From Sphingomonas sp. (GTDB lineage Bacteria; Pseudomonadota; Alphaproteobacteria; Sphingomonadales; Sphingomonadaceae): a stretch of DNA of 21,957 nucleotides. The notes beneath the pieces were generated by a model, which searched no databases, was not told where the DNA came from, and saw only the letters and a program-made list of their open reading frames with translations. Each line of letters begins with the position of its first letter. The stretch's first letter is position 1. A program made the position numbers and the translations under genes. Location of the stretch: positions 1-21,957 of the forward strand of contig JACCSV010000286.1 of assembly GCA_013812805.1 (NCBI GenBank), written 5' to 3'. Below, one piece after another: positions 1 through 7,461 of the stretch.

Positions 1-854
1 ACCGGCACCGCGATCTCGGCGGCGGCGGTCGGGGTCGGCGCCCGCTTGTCGGCGGCATGGTCGATCAGCGTCGTGTCGGTTTCGTGGCCGACCGCCGAGA
101 TCAGGGGAATGGGCGATTCGGCGGCGGCGCGCACCACCTCCTCCTCATTGAAGGCCCACAAATCCTCGATCGAACCGCCACCACGAGCGACGATCAGCAA
201 GTCCGGACGCGGCACCGCCCCGCCCGCGTCGAGCTCGCCAAAGCCGCGGATGGCTGCGGCGACCTTGGCAGCCGCGCCCTCCCCTTGCACCGGCACCGGC
301 CAGACGATCACCCGGGTCGGGCAGCGGTCCTCGAGCCGGTGCAGGATGTCGCGGATCACAGCTCCGGTCGGCGAGGTCACGACGCCGATCACTCGCGGCA
401 TAAACGGCAGCCGGCGCTTTCGGCCCACATCGAACAGCCCCTCGGCGGCAAGCGCCTTTCGGCGGCGTTCGAGCAGTGCCATCAGCGCGCCCTCGCCGGC
501 AAGCTCGAGCCGCTCGACAACCAGCTGATATTTCGACCGGCCCGGATAGGTGGTCATCTTGCCCGAGGCGATGACTTCGGCGCCGTCCTCCGGGCGGAAC
601 GCCAGCGCTCCCGCCGAGCTTCGCCAGATGACCGCATCGACGCAGGCCGAGTCGTCCTTCAGGGTGAAATAGCAATGCCCAGACGCGTGACGCTTGAAGC
701 CGGAGATTTCGCCGCGGACTCGAACCTTCTCAAACGCGCCCTCGACGACGCGCTTGACCGATCCGGCAAGCTCGCTGACCGTCAGCTCGGGCGAATTGTC
801 GCCCGGACGGCTGTTCGCTAACAGGCCGGGGGCGCGGTCGTCGGGGAGGTCCAT
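1..854 (-). CDS. xseA: Exodeoxyribonuclease VII large subunit, 3' part cut by window edge
   Basis: XseA is the large subunit of exonuclease VII, which with XseB degrades single-stranded DNA in both directions in the cytoplasm. About 284 codons are present and the C-terminal third or more lies outside the window. The N-terminal OB-fold DNA-binding region covers roughly residues 22-118 (VSELAGSVKR, VRGEISGFKRH, GHCYFTLKD). The catalytic region follows, with MPRVIGVVTSPTGAVIRDI (152-170), the glycine-rich ARGGGSIEDLWAFNEE (223-238) and SAVGHETD (253-260), all typical of the family. The ATG at 854 gives a normal sphingomonad-type N-terminus. Its first base is also the first base of the divergent purD TTG start, so no promoter space separates the two genes. 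I see only a weak Shine-Dalgarno sequence for this start. Confidence 0.95.
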   Translation of the reverse strand, partial: MDLPDDRAPGLLANSRPGDNSPELTVSELAGSVKRVVEGAFEKVRVRGEISGFKRHASGHCYFTLKDDSACVDAVIWRSSAGALAFRPEDGAEVIASGKMTTYPGRSKYQLVVERLELAGEGALMALLERRRKALAAEGLFDVGRKRRLPFMPRVIGVVTSPTGAVIRDILHRLEDRCPTRVIVWPVPVQGEGAAAKVAAAIRGFGELDAGGAVPRPDLLIVARGGGSIEDLWAFNEEEVVRAAAESPIPLISAVGHETDTTLIDHAADKRAPTPTAAAEIAVP

Positions 855-2113
855 TGAACATTCTGCTTCTGGGTTCGGGCGGAAGGGAAGATGCGCTCGC
901 GTGGCGGCTGAGGCAATCGCCGAGCTGCGATCAATTGATCGCAGCGCCCGGCAACCCCGGCATCGCCCGCTGGGCCGAATCGGTCGATATCGACCCCTGC
1001 GACCCGCAGGCGGTGATGGCGCTGGCAAGCGCGCGCGCATCCGACCTGGTGGTGATCGGCCCGGAAGCGCCGCTCGTCGCCGGCGTCGGCGATGCCCTTC
1101 GCGAAGCCGGTTTCGCCGTGTTCGGGCCCAACGCCGCCGCCGCCCAGCTCGAAGGCTCCAAGGGGTTCACCAAAGACCTTTGCCGGGCGCACGACATCCC
1201 GACCGCTGGCTATGTTCGGACTCAAAGCCAGGACGAGGCGATGGCGGCGCTCGATCGCTTCGGGGTGCCGGTGGTGATCAAGGCCGACGGACTCGCCGCC
1301 GGCAAGGGCGTCACCGTCGCCATGACCCGCGAGGAAGCCAAAGCCGCGATCGAGGCGGTCGGCGATACCCCGCAGGTGATCGAAGAATTTCTCGACGGGG
1401 AAGAAGCGAGCTTGTTTGCACTGGTCGACGGGGCGACCGCCGTTCCGCTGGCCAGCGCTCAGGACCACAAACGGGTCGGCGAAGGCGACACCGGCCCCAA
1501 CACCGGTGGAATGGGCGCCTACAGCCCCGCGCCGGTGTTGACGGCGGAGCTTGAGCGCCGGGCGATGGCCGAGATCGTCATCCCCACCGCGGCGGCGATG
1601 GCGGCGGCTGGAAAGCCATTTTCAGGCGTGCTTTATGCCGGGCTGATGCTGACCAGCGAAGGGCCCAAGCTGATCGAATATAACGTCCGATTTGGCGATC
1701 CGGAGTGCGAGGCGATCATGCCGCGGATCGAGGGTGACTTCGCCGAGCTGCTGATGGCTGTAGCCACTGGCCGCCTCGGTGAGGTCGATCCGCCGTCGCT
1801 GTCGCCCAAGCAGTCGATGACGGTGATCGTCGCCGCCCGAGGATACCCTGGCACTCCGGCAAGCGGCGGTTCGATCCGGGCAATCGAGGCCGCCGAACTG
1901 GTTGAGGGCGTGACCGTGTTCCATGCCGGCACCGCCAGCTCCGGCGAAGGGCTCGTCGCCAAGGGAGGCCGGGTGCTTGCCGTCACCGGGCTCGGCGAAA
2001 CGCTCGGCCAGGCCCGCGCCCGGGCCTATCGAGCGGTCGACCAGATTGAGTTTGCCGACGGCTTCCACCGCCGCGACATCGGCTGGCGCGAACTGGATCG
2101 GGCAGGCCGATGA
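854..2113 (+). CDS. purD: Phosphoribosylamine--glycine ligase (GAR synthetase)
   Basis: PurD joins phosphoribosylamine and glycine using ATP, the second step of de novo purine synthesis. At 419 residues it is full length. The N-terminal domain starts MNILLLGSGGRE. The ATP-grasp region shows IKADGLAAGKGVTVA (about 140-155), EEFLDGEEASLFAL, QDHKRVGEGDTGPNTGGMGAYSP and YNVRFGDPECEA, all hallmarks of the family. The TTG at 854 is chosen because it gives the canonical N-terminus; GGGGAGG lies at 843-849, only 4 bases upstream, which is rather close. The start overlaps the xseA start on the other strand by one base, so the promoter must lie inside xseA. The usual GGREHA motif reads GGREDA, with Asp13 replacing the common His. 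The stop overlaps the next gene by ATGA. Confidence 0.97.
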   Translation: MNILLLGSGGREDALAWRLRQSPSCDQLIAAPGNPGIARWAESVDIDPCDPQAVMALASARASDLVVIGPEAPLVAGVGDALREAGFAVFGPNAAAAQLEGSKGFTKDLCRAHDIPTAGYVRTQSQDEAMAALDRFGVPVVIKADGLAAGKGVTVAMTREEAKAAIEAVGDTPQVIEEFLDGEEASLFALVDGATAVPLASAQDHKRVGEGDTGPNTGGMGAYSPAPVLTAELERRAMAEIVIPTAAAMAAAGKPFSGVLYAGLMLTSEGPKLIEYNVRFGDPECEAIMPRIEGDFAELLMAVATGRLGEVDPPSLSPKQSMTVIVAARGYPGTPASGGSIRAIEAAELVEGVTVFHAGTASSGEGLVAKGGRVLAVTGLGETLGQARARAYRAVDQIEFADGFHRRDIGWRELDRAGR

Positions 2114-2604
2114 ACGCGCTGTGGAGCTATTTCTGGCCGATATTCGCACTGGCGCTGCTGGTCGGAGCGGTGACCGGAATTTTCGCCTGGCGGCCGGGGG
2201 CCCGGCGCTGGTCTCTGATTACCGTTGGCGCAGCCGCGATGCTCGCCGGCGCCTTGCTGTGGCACGGCCCGCTGGGCGGCGGCGATCGCCTGGTCCGCCC
2301 GATCGAGCGCATCGCCCAGGAGACGCTGGCCTATTACGAGATGCCGCAGGTGCAGGCCCGGTTGCAGCGCGAGCCGCTGACCCGCACGCTGCTCCTGCGG
2401 GGTCCGGCCGACCAATTCCAGCGCGGCGAAATCGTTCGGATAATGCGCGAGATTCCTGGCGTTGCCGCGGCGTCATGGACTGGCGGTCGCGGACTTCCGC
2501 TGATCGTCGAAGGGTCGGCCGTGGGGCTGATCGGCTATTTGCTGGGCTGCCTGCTTGCCTATGGCGCAAGCCTGAACCGGCGCAATTCGCAAGGGAGATG
2601 GTGA
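2110..2604 (+). CDS. Small membrane protein of unknown function, purD-linked
   Basis: The function is not known. The 164-residue protein has two N-terminal membrane segments (about 8-26 and 34-51), a soluble middle part and a third membrane segment near the C-terminus (about 130-153). The middle part, around residues 85-123 (TRTLLLRGPADQFQRGE, then MREIPGVAAASW), has the rhythm of a BON-type domain, in which a short strand is followed by a helix and a GV turn. That resemblance is by eye only. The start ATG overlaps the purD stop (ATGA), so it is probably translated by coupling with purD. I recall similar small membrane proteins next to purD in sphingomonads, but no purine-related role is implied. 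Confidence 0.85.
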   Translation: MNALWSYFWPIFALALLVGAVTGIFAWRPGARRWSLITVGAAAMLAGALLWHGPLGGGDRLVRPIERIAQETLAYYEMPQVQARLQREPLTRTLLLRGPADQFQRGEIVRIMREIPGVAAASWTGGRGLPLIVEGSAVGLIGYLLGCLLAYGASLNRRNSQGRW

Positions 2605-3099
2605 TTGATCGACGGGTTTAGCGAATATTGGCCAGCGGCGCTGTTGGGCCTGCTGCTGCTGGCAGCCATCGCCTTTGTCCTGCTGCGCCCGCGCCAGCGC
2701 GTTCGGCTAAGCAGCGAGCAGGCGCCGCTTCGCCCGCACATGCCAACGCCCCGCGGGGAACGCCGCGGCATTGCCGACGAAGCCGCCGCAGCGGCCTGTG
2801 ACGTCACCGGCCAGATCATCGACGCCCCGGTGCACGCCCACCTCCCCGGAGCCTCGGGCCCGCCCGACGACCTGCAGCGGCTCAAGGGCGTCGGTCCCAA
2901 GCTTGCGGCGATGCTGAACGATCTCGGCATTTTCCGCTTCGAGCAGTTGGCCGGCCTGAGCGAGGCGGACCTCGGCCGGATCGACAGCCAGCTCGGCGCC
3001 TTTCGTGGCCGGCTTGCGCGCGACCAGGTGCCGCAGCAGGCCGACTATCTCGCCCGTGGCGACGAGGACGGGTTCCAGCATCGGTTCGGCAAGCTTTAG
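2605..3099 (+). CDS. Membrane-anchored helix-hairpin-helix protein, unknown function
   Basis: The 164-residue protein has one N-terminal membrane segment (about 11-27), a low-complexity basic and Ala-rich linker, and a C-terminal helix-hairpin-helix region (about 88-130) containing LQRLKGVGPKLAAMLNDLGI, followed by FRFEQLAGLSEADLGRID. This fold is found in predicted nucleic-acid or protein binding modules attached to membrane proteins. The substrate is unknown. TTG at 2605 is the only usable start, because the codon before it is the upstream gene's TGA stop. GGGAG at 2593-2597 is well placed 7 bases upstream. It follows the preceding gene with no gap. Its TAG stop overlaps the stop of the convergent gene by 4 bases. 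Confidence 0.85.
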   Translation: MIDGFSEYWPAALLGLLLLAAIAFVLLRPRQRVRLSSEQAPLRPHMPTPRGERRGIADEAAAAACDVTGQIIDAPVHAHLPGASGPPDDLQRLKGVGPKLAAMLNDLGIFRFEQLAGLSEADLGRIDSQLGAFRGRLARDQVPQQADYLARGDEDGFQHRFGKL

Positions 3100-4430
3100 G
3101 TCTGCGCTTCAGCCGCTCTCTTCTTCTCGGCAGATGGCGAAGCGATCAACTTGTCGATCTTGCGGCCGTCCATGTCGACGATCTCGAACGACCAATTGTC
3201 ATGCTTGAAGCGCTCGCCGGTTTCCGGAAGGCGTTTCAGCACCGACAGCGCAAAGCCTGCGACGGTCGAGAAGTCACGATCGCCGGGCATCCGGACGCCG
3301 AGCTTGTCGCTCAGGATGTCGGCACTGGCGGCGCCCGACACGAGCCAGCTGCCGTCTTCGCGTTCGATCAGCGGCGCCTCCTCGTCTTCGACGTCATGGG
3401 CAAAAGCGCCGGCGAGCGCGGCGAGCAGGCTGCCGGGAGTGACGATCCCGTCGAAATGCCCGTATTCGTCGTGGACCAGGGCCAGCGGCACTTCCGCCGC
3501 CCGAAGCACCGCGAGCGCGTCCATCGCATCCATGAGGTCGGGGATGACCGGGGCCGGACGGGCGAGCTGGCGCAGGTCGAGCTCGCGTCCATCGAGGGCG
3601 GCGCGAAGCAGGTCCCGGCTCTGGATGACGCCGATGATGTTGTCGACCGACCCGTCGGCAACCGGAATCCGGCTGTGCGAGATTTCCGCCAGCGCCAGGC
3701 GAAGCTGCTCGCCGCGTTCCGACACGTCGATCCAGTCGACATCCGTGCGCGGGGTCATGACTTCGCGCACCGGGCGGTCGGCCAACCGGACGATTCCGGA
3801 AATGATCGCCCGCTCGCTTTCGTCGAGCACGCCCGCGGTCTGGGCTTCGGCAACGACCAGGTGAAGCTCCTCCGCGGTCACCGCGTTTTCGGATTCGCGG
3901 TTGAGGCCCAGCGTCCGGAAAATGAGCGCGCTGCTATTGTCGAGCAGCCAGACAAACGGCGACATCGCCTTCGACAGCCACACCATCGGCCGAGCGACGG
4001 CCGCAGCGATCGGCTCCGGCGAGCGCAAGGCGAACTGCTTGGGCACCAGCTCGCCGACCACCAGCGACACATAGGTGACGGCGATGATGACGAGGCTGAA
4101 GCCAATTGTCTCGGCGGTTTCGGGATCGAGTCCGAGAAGCTGCAGCCGCTGCGCCGCGGGCTCGCCGAGGCTGGCGCCCGAGTAAGCGCCGGCGATGATG
4201 CCGATCAGGGTAATGCCGATCTGGACCGCGGACAGCAGCCGCCCGGGGTTGTTGGCGAGGTCGAGAGCGATCTGGGCGCCGCGGCTGCCGGCGCGGGCCA
4301 TCGCCTTGAGCCGAGCTTCGCGCGCCGAGACGATCGCCAGCTCGGTCATCGCCAGCACACCGTTCAGCGCGATCAGCGCCACGATGGCGAGGATATCGAT
4401 CCAGGGGAATGGCAGGAGTTGGTTGGCCAT
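3096..4430 (-). CDS. CNNM/CorC-type hemolysin-family protein with CBS domains
   Basis: This inner-membrane protein belongs to the CNNM/HlyC-CorC family, linked to Mg2+/Co2+ efflux or homeostasis. It has 444 residues from this start. The N-terminal transmembrane domain (about 1-190) has several hydrophobic segments, including IDILAIVALIALNGVLAM and GFSLVIIAVTYVSLVVGELV, and the family motif GELVPKQFALR. A CBS pair follows (about 200-320: REVMTPRTDVDWID, SRIPVADGSVDNIIGVI, ALVHDEYGHFDGIVT), then the C-terminal CorC/HlyC accessory domain (EEAPLIEREDGSWLVSG, GDRDFSTVAGFAL). ATG at 4430 is chosen because MANQLLPFPWIDIL matches the family N-terminus. An in-frame GTG at 4463 would add 11 residues, and neither start has a good ribosome site. 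The TAA stop overlaps the plus-strand neighbour's TAG. Confidence 0.93.
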   Translation of the reverse strand: MANQLLPFPWIDILAIVALIALNGVLAMTELAIVSAREARLKAMARAGSRGAQIALDLANNPGRLLSAVQIGITLIGIIAGAYSGASLGEPAAQRLQLLGLDPETAETIGFSLVIIAVTYVSLVVGELVPKQFALRSPEPIAAAVARPMVWLSKAMSPFVWLLDNSSALIFRTLGLNRESENAVTAEELHLVVAEAQTAGVLDESERAIISGIVRLADRPVREVMTPRTDVDWIDVSERGEQLRLALAEISHSRIPVADGSVDNIIGVIQSRDLLRAALDGRELDLRQLARPAPVIPDLMDAMDALAVLRAAEVPLALVHDEYGHFDGIVTPGSLLAALAGAFAHDVEDEEAPLIEREDGSWLVSGAASADILSDKLGVRMPGDRDFSTVAGFALSVLKRLPETGERFKHDNWSFEIVDMDGRKIDKLIASPSAEKKRAAEAQT

Positions 4431-4497
4431 TGAGGTCGCGGCGATGCTTGCCTTCAAAACCACCGGACAGCAAGCGCGTTCGGTTCAGCGGCGGAAC

Positions 4498-4528
4498 TAT
4501 CGGGCGGAGGGGTCGGTTTCCCCCGATA
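4498..4528. promoter_or_regulatory. Inverted repeat in the divergent region before the OmpA-like gene
   Basis: The arms TATCGGG (4498-4504) and CCCGATA (4522-4528) are perfect 7-base complements around a G/C-rich centre that can also pair internally. The repeat lies in the 125-bp region between the minus-strand CNNM gene and the plus-strand lipoprotein gene, about 27 bases before the lipoprotein ATG. It could be an operator or a 5' leader hairpin. It has no T-run, so it is not an intrinsic terminator. No clear -35/-10 pair was found in this region. Confidence 0.3.
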
Positions 4529-4555
4529 CCCTAGCTTAGTTGCGGGAGAGTTCGA

Positions 4556-5227
4556 ATGCGCGGTTTCCGTTGCCTGTGTGTCGCCGCCGCAGCCACCGTC
4601 ATGCTTGCGGGCTGTAGGACGCGCGAAGCAGAATATGTAATTCCGCCGCCTCCTCCGCCGCCTGCGCAGGTCGCTGCGCCCGCCTACCTGTTTGCCGGAG
4701 TGATCGGCAATCGCCGCGACCGCGCGCGCAGGATCACCGCCGCCGGAGCCCGCGCGTTGGCGCCTGCCGCGGTGACCGGCTTTCTCGCTGACTACGAAAC
4801 GGCGCTCCGACGTGAGACTGCCGGAACGGGCGTCGATATTTTGAGGCAGGGTGATCAGCTCGTGGTCCGAATGCCGGCGGCTCTGACGTTCGACAGCGGT
4901 AGCGCGGACATCAAGCCGGAGTTTCGCTCGACGCTTAACGAGGTTGCACGGATCGTAGGAAGCAACCGATCGGCTTACGTCGACGTGCTCGGCCATACCG
5001 ACACGACCGGCACCGACGAGGTCAACCAGACGCTGTCGCAGCGGCGAGCGACGTCGGTGCGCGACTTCCTCGTCAGCCAGAAGGTCGCTGCCGTGCGCGT
5101 CGCGACGCAGGGTTATGGCGAATCGAGGCCGCTGCGGATGCCCGAGTCCAGTGAGACCGATCGTGCCGCAAACAGGCGCGTCGAAATCAGAATCACACCG
5201 CTCAGGCAAGGCGATCAGCGCCGCTAG
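4556..5227 (+). CDS. OmpA-family peptidoglycan-associated lipoprotein
   Basis: This is a predicted outer-membrane lipoprotein that holds the cell wall through an OmpA-C domain. The 223-residue protein starts with a lipoprotein signal peptide ending in LAGC, with Cys20 as the lipidated residue. A run of seven prolines (30-36) and a linker follow. The OmpA domain spans about 97-217: LTFDSGSADIKPEFRSTLNE (110-129), then the peptidoglycan-contact segments VDVLGHTDTTG with Asp149, LSQRRATSVRDFL, GYGESRP and TDRAANRRVEI. The start ATG has GGGAGAG about 5 bases upstream. It is monocistronic and ends 4 bases from the stop of convergent tadA. It resembles Pal and YiaD-type proteins, but no tol genes are nearby, so it is probably not Pal itself. 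Confidence 0.93.
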   Translation: MRGFRCLCVAAAATVMLAGCRTREAEYVIPPPPPPPAQVAAPAYLFAGVIGNRRDRARRITAAGARALAPAAVTGFLADYETALRRETAGTGVDILRQGDQLVVRMPAALTFDSGSADIKPEFRSTLNEVARIVGSNRSAYVDVLGHTDTTGTDEVNQTLSQRRATSVRDFLVSQKVAAVRVATQGYGESRPLRMPESSETDRAANRRVEIRITPLRQGDQRR

Positions 5228-5231
5228 CGAC

Positions 5232-5705
5232 TCAGCGGCGCGCTCCAAAAAACCTGCGCAGCAGCTGGGCGGCCTCCGCTTCGCCGATCCCGCCGAATAC
5301 ATCGGGCCGGTGGTGGCAAGTCGACTGAGCGAAGATCCGGGCGCCGTGGATGACACCACCGCCCTTGGGATCTTCGGCGGCAAAGCGGATCGATGCCAGC
5401 CTGGCGAGCGAGGCGGCCGCGGCACACATCGCGCACGGCTCCAGAGTCACCCACAAGGTGCAGCCATCGAGCCGCGGCTGCCCCAGCGCCAGGGCGGCAG
5501 CACGGATTGCGACCACCTCCGCATGCGCCGTCGGGTCGAGCGAGCCGCGCATTGCGTTGCTCGCCTCGGCAATGATGGTCTCGCCATCGGTGATCACCGC
5601 CCCGACCGGCACTTCGCCGGCAGCCGCCGCATCCGCAGCAAGGTCGAGCGCGCGGCGCATCGGCGCGGGTAGAGGAAATGCCGGGAGCGGGAGTCCGGGG
5701 GCCAT
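5232..5705 (-). CDS. tadA: tRNA-specific adenosine deaminase (A34 to inosine)
   Basis: TadA converts adenosine 34 of tRNA-Arg(ACG) to inosine so that one tRNA reads several arginine codons. The 157-residue protein has the zinc deaminase signature: HAE at 61-63, with His61 as zinc ligand and Glu63 as proton shuttle, and PCAMC at 90-94 with Cys91 and Cys94 as ligands. The C-terminal part DPKGGGVIHGARIF and STCHHRPDVFGGIGE is typical of alphaproteobacterial TadA rather than cytosine or guanine deaminases. An internal Met16 could also start the protein, shortly before the conserved GEVPVGAVI. It lies 42 bases downstream of the small membrane protein gene on the same strand and may be co-transcribed with it. 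Confidence 0.95.
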   Translation of the reverse strand: MAPGLPLPAFPLPAPMRRALDLAADAAAAGEVPVGAVITDGETIIAEASNAMRGSLDPTAHAEVVAIRAAALALGQPRLDGCTLWVTLEPCAMCAAAASLARLASIRFAAEDPKGGGVIHGARIFAQSTCHHRPDVFGGIGEAEAAQLLRRFFGARR

Positions 5706-5747
5706 GGCCTGACGGCTACCGCAGTGCAGCGTTCAAGTCATCGCCGG

Positions 5748-6026
5748 CTATTGCGCGGCGTTGGCCTGGGCGTTCGCCTGGTCGTCGGGAGGACGAACCT
5801 GGACCGTCGGTACGACGACGTTGGCCCGGGTGGTCCCGACCGCAACCGATCCGGTCTCGATGTCGAAAGCCGGCGTCTGTCCGCCCGACGCCGTCACTCC
5901 GCCGCGGGTCGCATCGACATTGGGCACCTGGGCGGGGCGGGTCTGGCTGACGTCCAGGAAGCCGGTGCCGATGCCAATCAGCACTGCAAGCACCACCACT
6001 ATCAATATTAACAATATCGCTCGCAT
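5748..6026 (-). CDS. Small single-pass membrane protein, unknown function
   Basis: The 92-residue protein has one strong N-terminal membrane segment (residues 2-23, MRAILLILIVVVLAVLIGIG) and an extended hydrophilic tail with TPAFDIETGSVAVGTT and VVVPTVQVRPP, ending in an Asn/Ala/Gln-rich stretch. The N-terminus could be a signal anchor with the tail in the periplasm. No known domain is recognised. Its normal codon use, clear ATG with GCGGGAAAACGG upstream, and position in front of tadA on the same strand support a real gene. I recall similar short proteins in sphingomonads without an assigned role. Confidence 0.75.
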   Translation of the reverse strand: MRAILLILIVVVLAVLIGIGTGFLDVSQTRPAQVPNVDATRGGVTASGGQTPAFDIETGSVAVGTTRANVVVPTVQVRPPDDQANAQANAAQ

Positions 6027-6099
6027 CCGTTTTCCCGCTTCTATGTCGACTTCGCGACAATCTTGAACGCAGCAACTGCTCGCGAGGTTGCGGGTAAAG

Positions 6100-6128
6100 T
6101 TGACGTATGCGACCTCAAAGGCTAACGG
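6100..6128 (+). promoter_or_regulatory. Likely sigma-70 promoter for rpmB
   Basis: A TTGACG -35 element (6100-6105) is separated by 17 bases from TAACGG (6123-6128) as the -10. The -35 matches the alphaproteobacterial consensus well and the -10 only partly. The predicted start near 6135 would leave a leader of about 47 bases before the rpmB ATG, with AGGA about 9 bases ahead of the start codon. Confidence 0.45.
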
Positions 6129-6181
6129 AGCCGCGCATTTTAGGGGGCCACTGACGGCCCTGCAAACTCAGGATTATAAAT

Positions 6182-6475
6182 ATGTCGCGCGTATGCGAGC
6201 TGACCGGCAAGGGCCGGCAGGTGGGCAACAATGTTTCCCACGCCAATAACAAGACCAAGCGCACGTTCCTGCCCAACCTGCAGAACGTCACCCTGATCTC
6301 CGACTCGCTGGAGCGCAACGTCAAACTGCGCGTGTCGATGAACGCGCTTCGCTCGGTCGAGCACGTCGGCGGCCTGGACAATTGGCTGGCCAAAACCGGC
6401 GAGGACAAATTGTCGCTGAAGGCTCGCAAGCTGAAGCGCGAGCTGGCCAAGAAACAACAGGCGCAAGCCGCCTAG
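6182..6475 (+). CDS. rpmB: 50S ribosomal protein L28
   Basis: L28 is a small basic protein of the large ribosomal subunit. The 97-residue sequence begins MSRVCELTGKGRQVGNNVSH and continues NNKTKRTFLPNLQ, the L28 signature. This is the longer alphaproteobacterial form with a Lys/Ala-rich C-terminal tail. It lacks the zinc-binding cysteine pairs of some L28 paralogs: only Cys5 is present. It stands alone on the plus strand with its own promoter and is not paired with rpmG. Its TAG stop shares the palindrome CTAG (6472-6475) with the stop of the convergent esterase-like gene. Confidence 0.98.
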   Translation: MSRVCELTGKGRQVGNNVSHANNKTKRTFLPNLQNVTLISDSLERNVKLRVSMNALRSVEHVGGLDNWLAKTGEDKLSLKARKLKRELAKKQQAQAA

Positions 6476-7416
6476 CGCGGCTTCGGCAGCGCCGCTGCCG
6501 GAACCTCGACGATGAGCAGCACCGTCCGCAGCCGCGGGTGGAAATTGTCGTCGGTCATCATCCACAAACGATAGTCGCCGCCGGCGATCGGCTCGGCGGC
6601 AATCGCCTCGACATTATCGCGCCAGCCGACCGGGAGCCGCTTGCGCCAGACTGTTCGGAAGGTTTCGCCCTCAAACCGGACCAGCGCTAGCACATTGCGG
6701 AACCCCGACCTGGTCACGCTGCGCTCGATGACAAAGATCGAACGGTCGTCGATCTGAACCGCGTCGGATACCGGGCTTTGCCCGTCGAGACGGGCCTGGC
6801 GCCATGCCTCGCCGCTCCATCGGATCACCGATTCCCCGGATTCGGGGAAGGCGAGGAGCCCTTTCGCGCTGCCCGTGAGACCTTCGATACCGATGTTCAG
6901 GCTCAGCGACCCCGCTGGTACGGCAACCCGCCTCAACGCGCGCTGAAATGCTGAGTCGAACAGCCACAGCTGGTCACGGTTCTCGAAAGCAATCCACCAG
7001 CCGCGGCCCTCCGGGTCCCGGAAGATCGCTTCCGAATCGCGGTTCTCCTTGAAGCGCTCCGAGCCCGGCCCCGCCGGCAGGTCCGCGACCTGCACCTCGG
7101 TCCGCGCTCGGAATCCTCTCGGGAAGCGAAGGACAAAACCGGCGTCCGAAATTGCGACAACCTCATCGGCTTCCAAGCCGAGCCCGGAGATCCCGCCAAC
7201 CCGCGGCTCCGTCGAGGTCAATTGCCAGGCGCCAACCAGCGTCAGCGGCGCGAAATCTGCTGCCGGCAATTCTATGCTTTCGAACGCGACTGCAGCGAGC
7301 GCCGGAGGCCTGGCTTTGCGGTCCGGCAACAGTCCTATCACCGCATCGGCGGCGACGACGATGACGAACAATGCAAGGCTGGCCAAGGCCGCCGCGAACC
7401 TGAACTTCTGCTGCAC
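6472..7416 (-). CDS. Esterase-like activity of phytase family protein (PF13449-like), exported
   Basis: The 314-residue protein has an N-terminal signal peptide or anchor (residues 7-30) and a beta-propeller-like domain typical of the esterase-like phytase family: VGGISGLGLEADEVVAISD, FKENRDSEAIFRDPEG, GIEGLTG, WRDNVEAIAAEP and LWMMTDDNFHPRLRTVLLIV. The NVEAIA and DDNF motifs are the family's usual landmarks. The substrate is unknown and the name reflects annotation history more than proven chemistry. GTG at 7416 is the first possible start, since the codon before it is TAA. This gene often lies between cobT and rpmB in alphaproteobacteria, as here. It follows cobT on the same strand after a 173-bp gap and may receive read-through from it. 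Confidence 0.88.
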   Translation of the reverse strand: MQQKFRFAAALASLALFVIVVAADAVIGLLPDRKARPPALAAVAFESIELPAADFAPLTLVGAWQLTSTEPRVGGISGLGLEADEVVAISDAGFVLRFPRGFRARTEVQVADLPAGPGSERFKENRDSEAIFRDPEGRGWWIAFENRDQLWLFDSAFQRALRRVAVPAGSLSLNIGIEGLTGSAKGLLAFPESGESVIRWSGEAWRQARLDGQSPVSDAVQIDDRSIFVIERSVTRSGFRNVLALVRFEGETFRTVWRKRLPVGWRDNVEAIAAEPIAGGDYRLWMMTDDNFHPRLRTVLLIVEVPAAALPKPR

Positions 7417-7461
7417 TTACGGTTCAGCTCTGGTTGCCCGCGCCACGAGCATAAGCTTTTG

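Noticed and set aside
57..821. A 254-codon plus-strand frame opposite xseA
   Set aside because: xseA motifs run continuously on the minus strand through this region.
3201..4433. A 410-codon open frame on the plus strand opposite the CNNM-type gene
   Set aside because: It is a shadow of a gene with complete transmembrane and CBS motifs; no ribosome site or family match.
4431..4463. GTG start at 4463 for the CNNM-type gene
   Set aside because: It adds 11 residues unlike the family; ATG 4430 gives the usual N-terminus. Not fully excluded.
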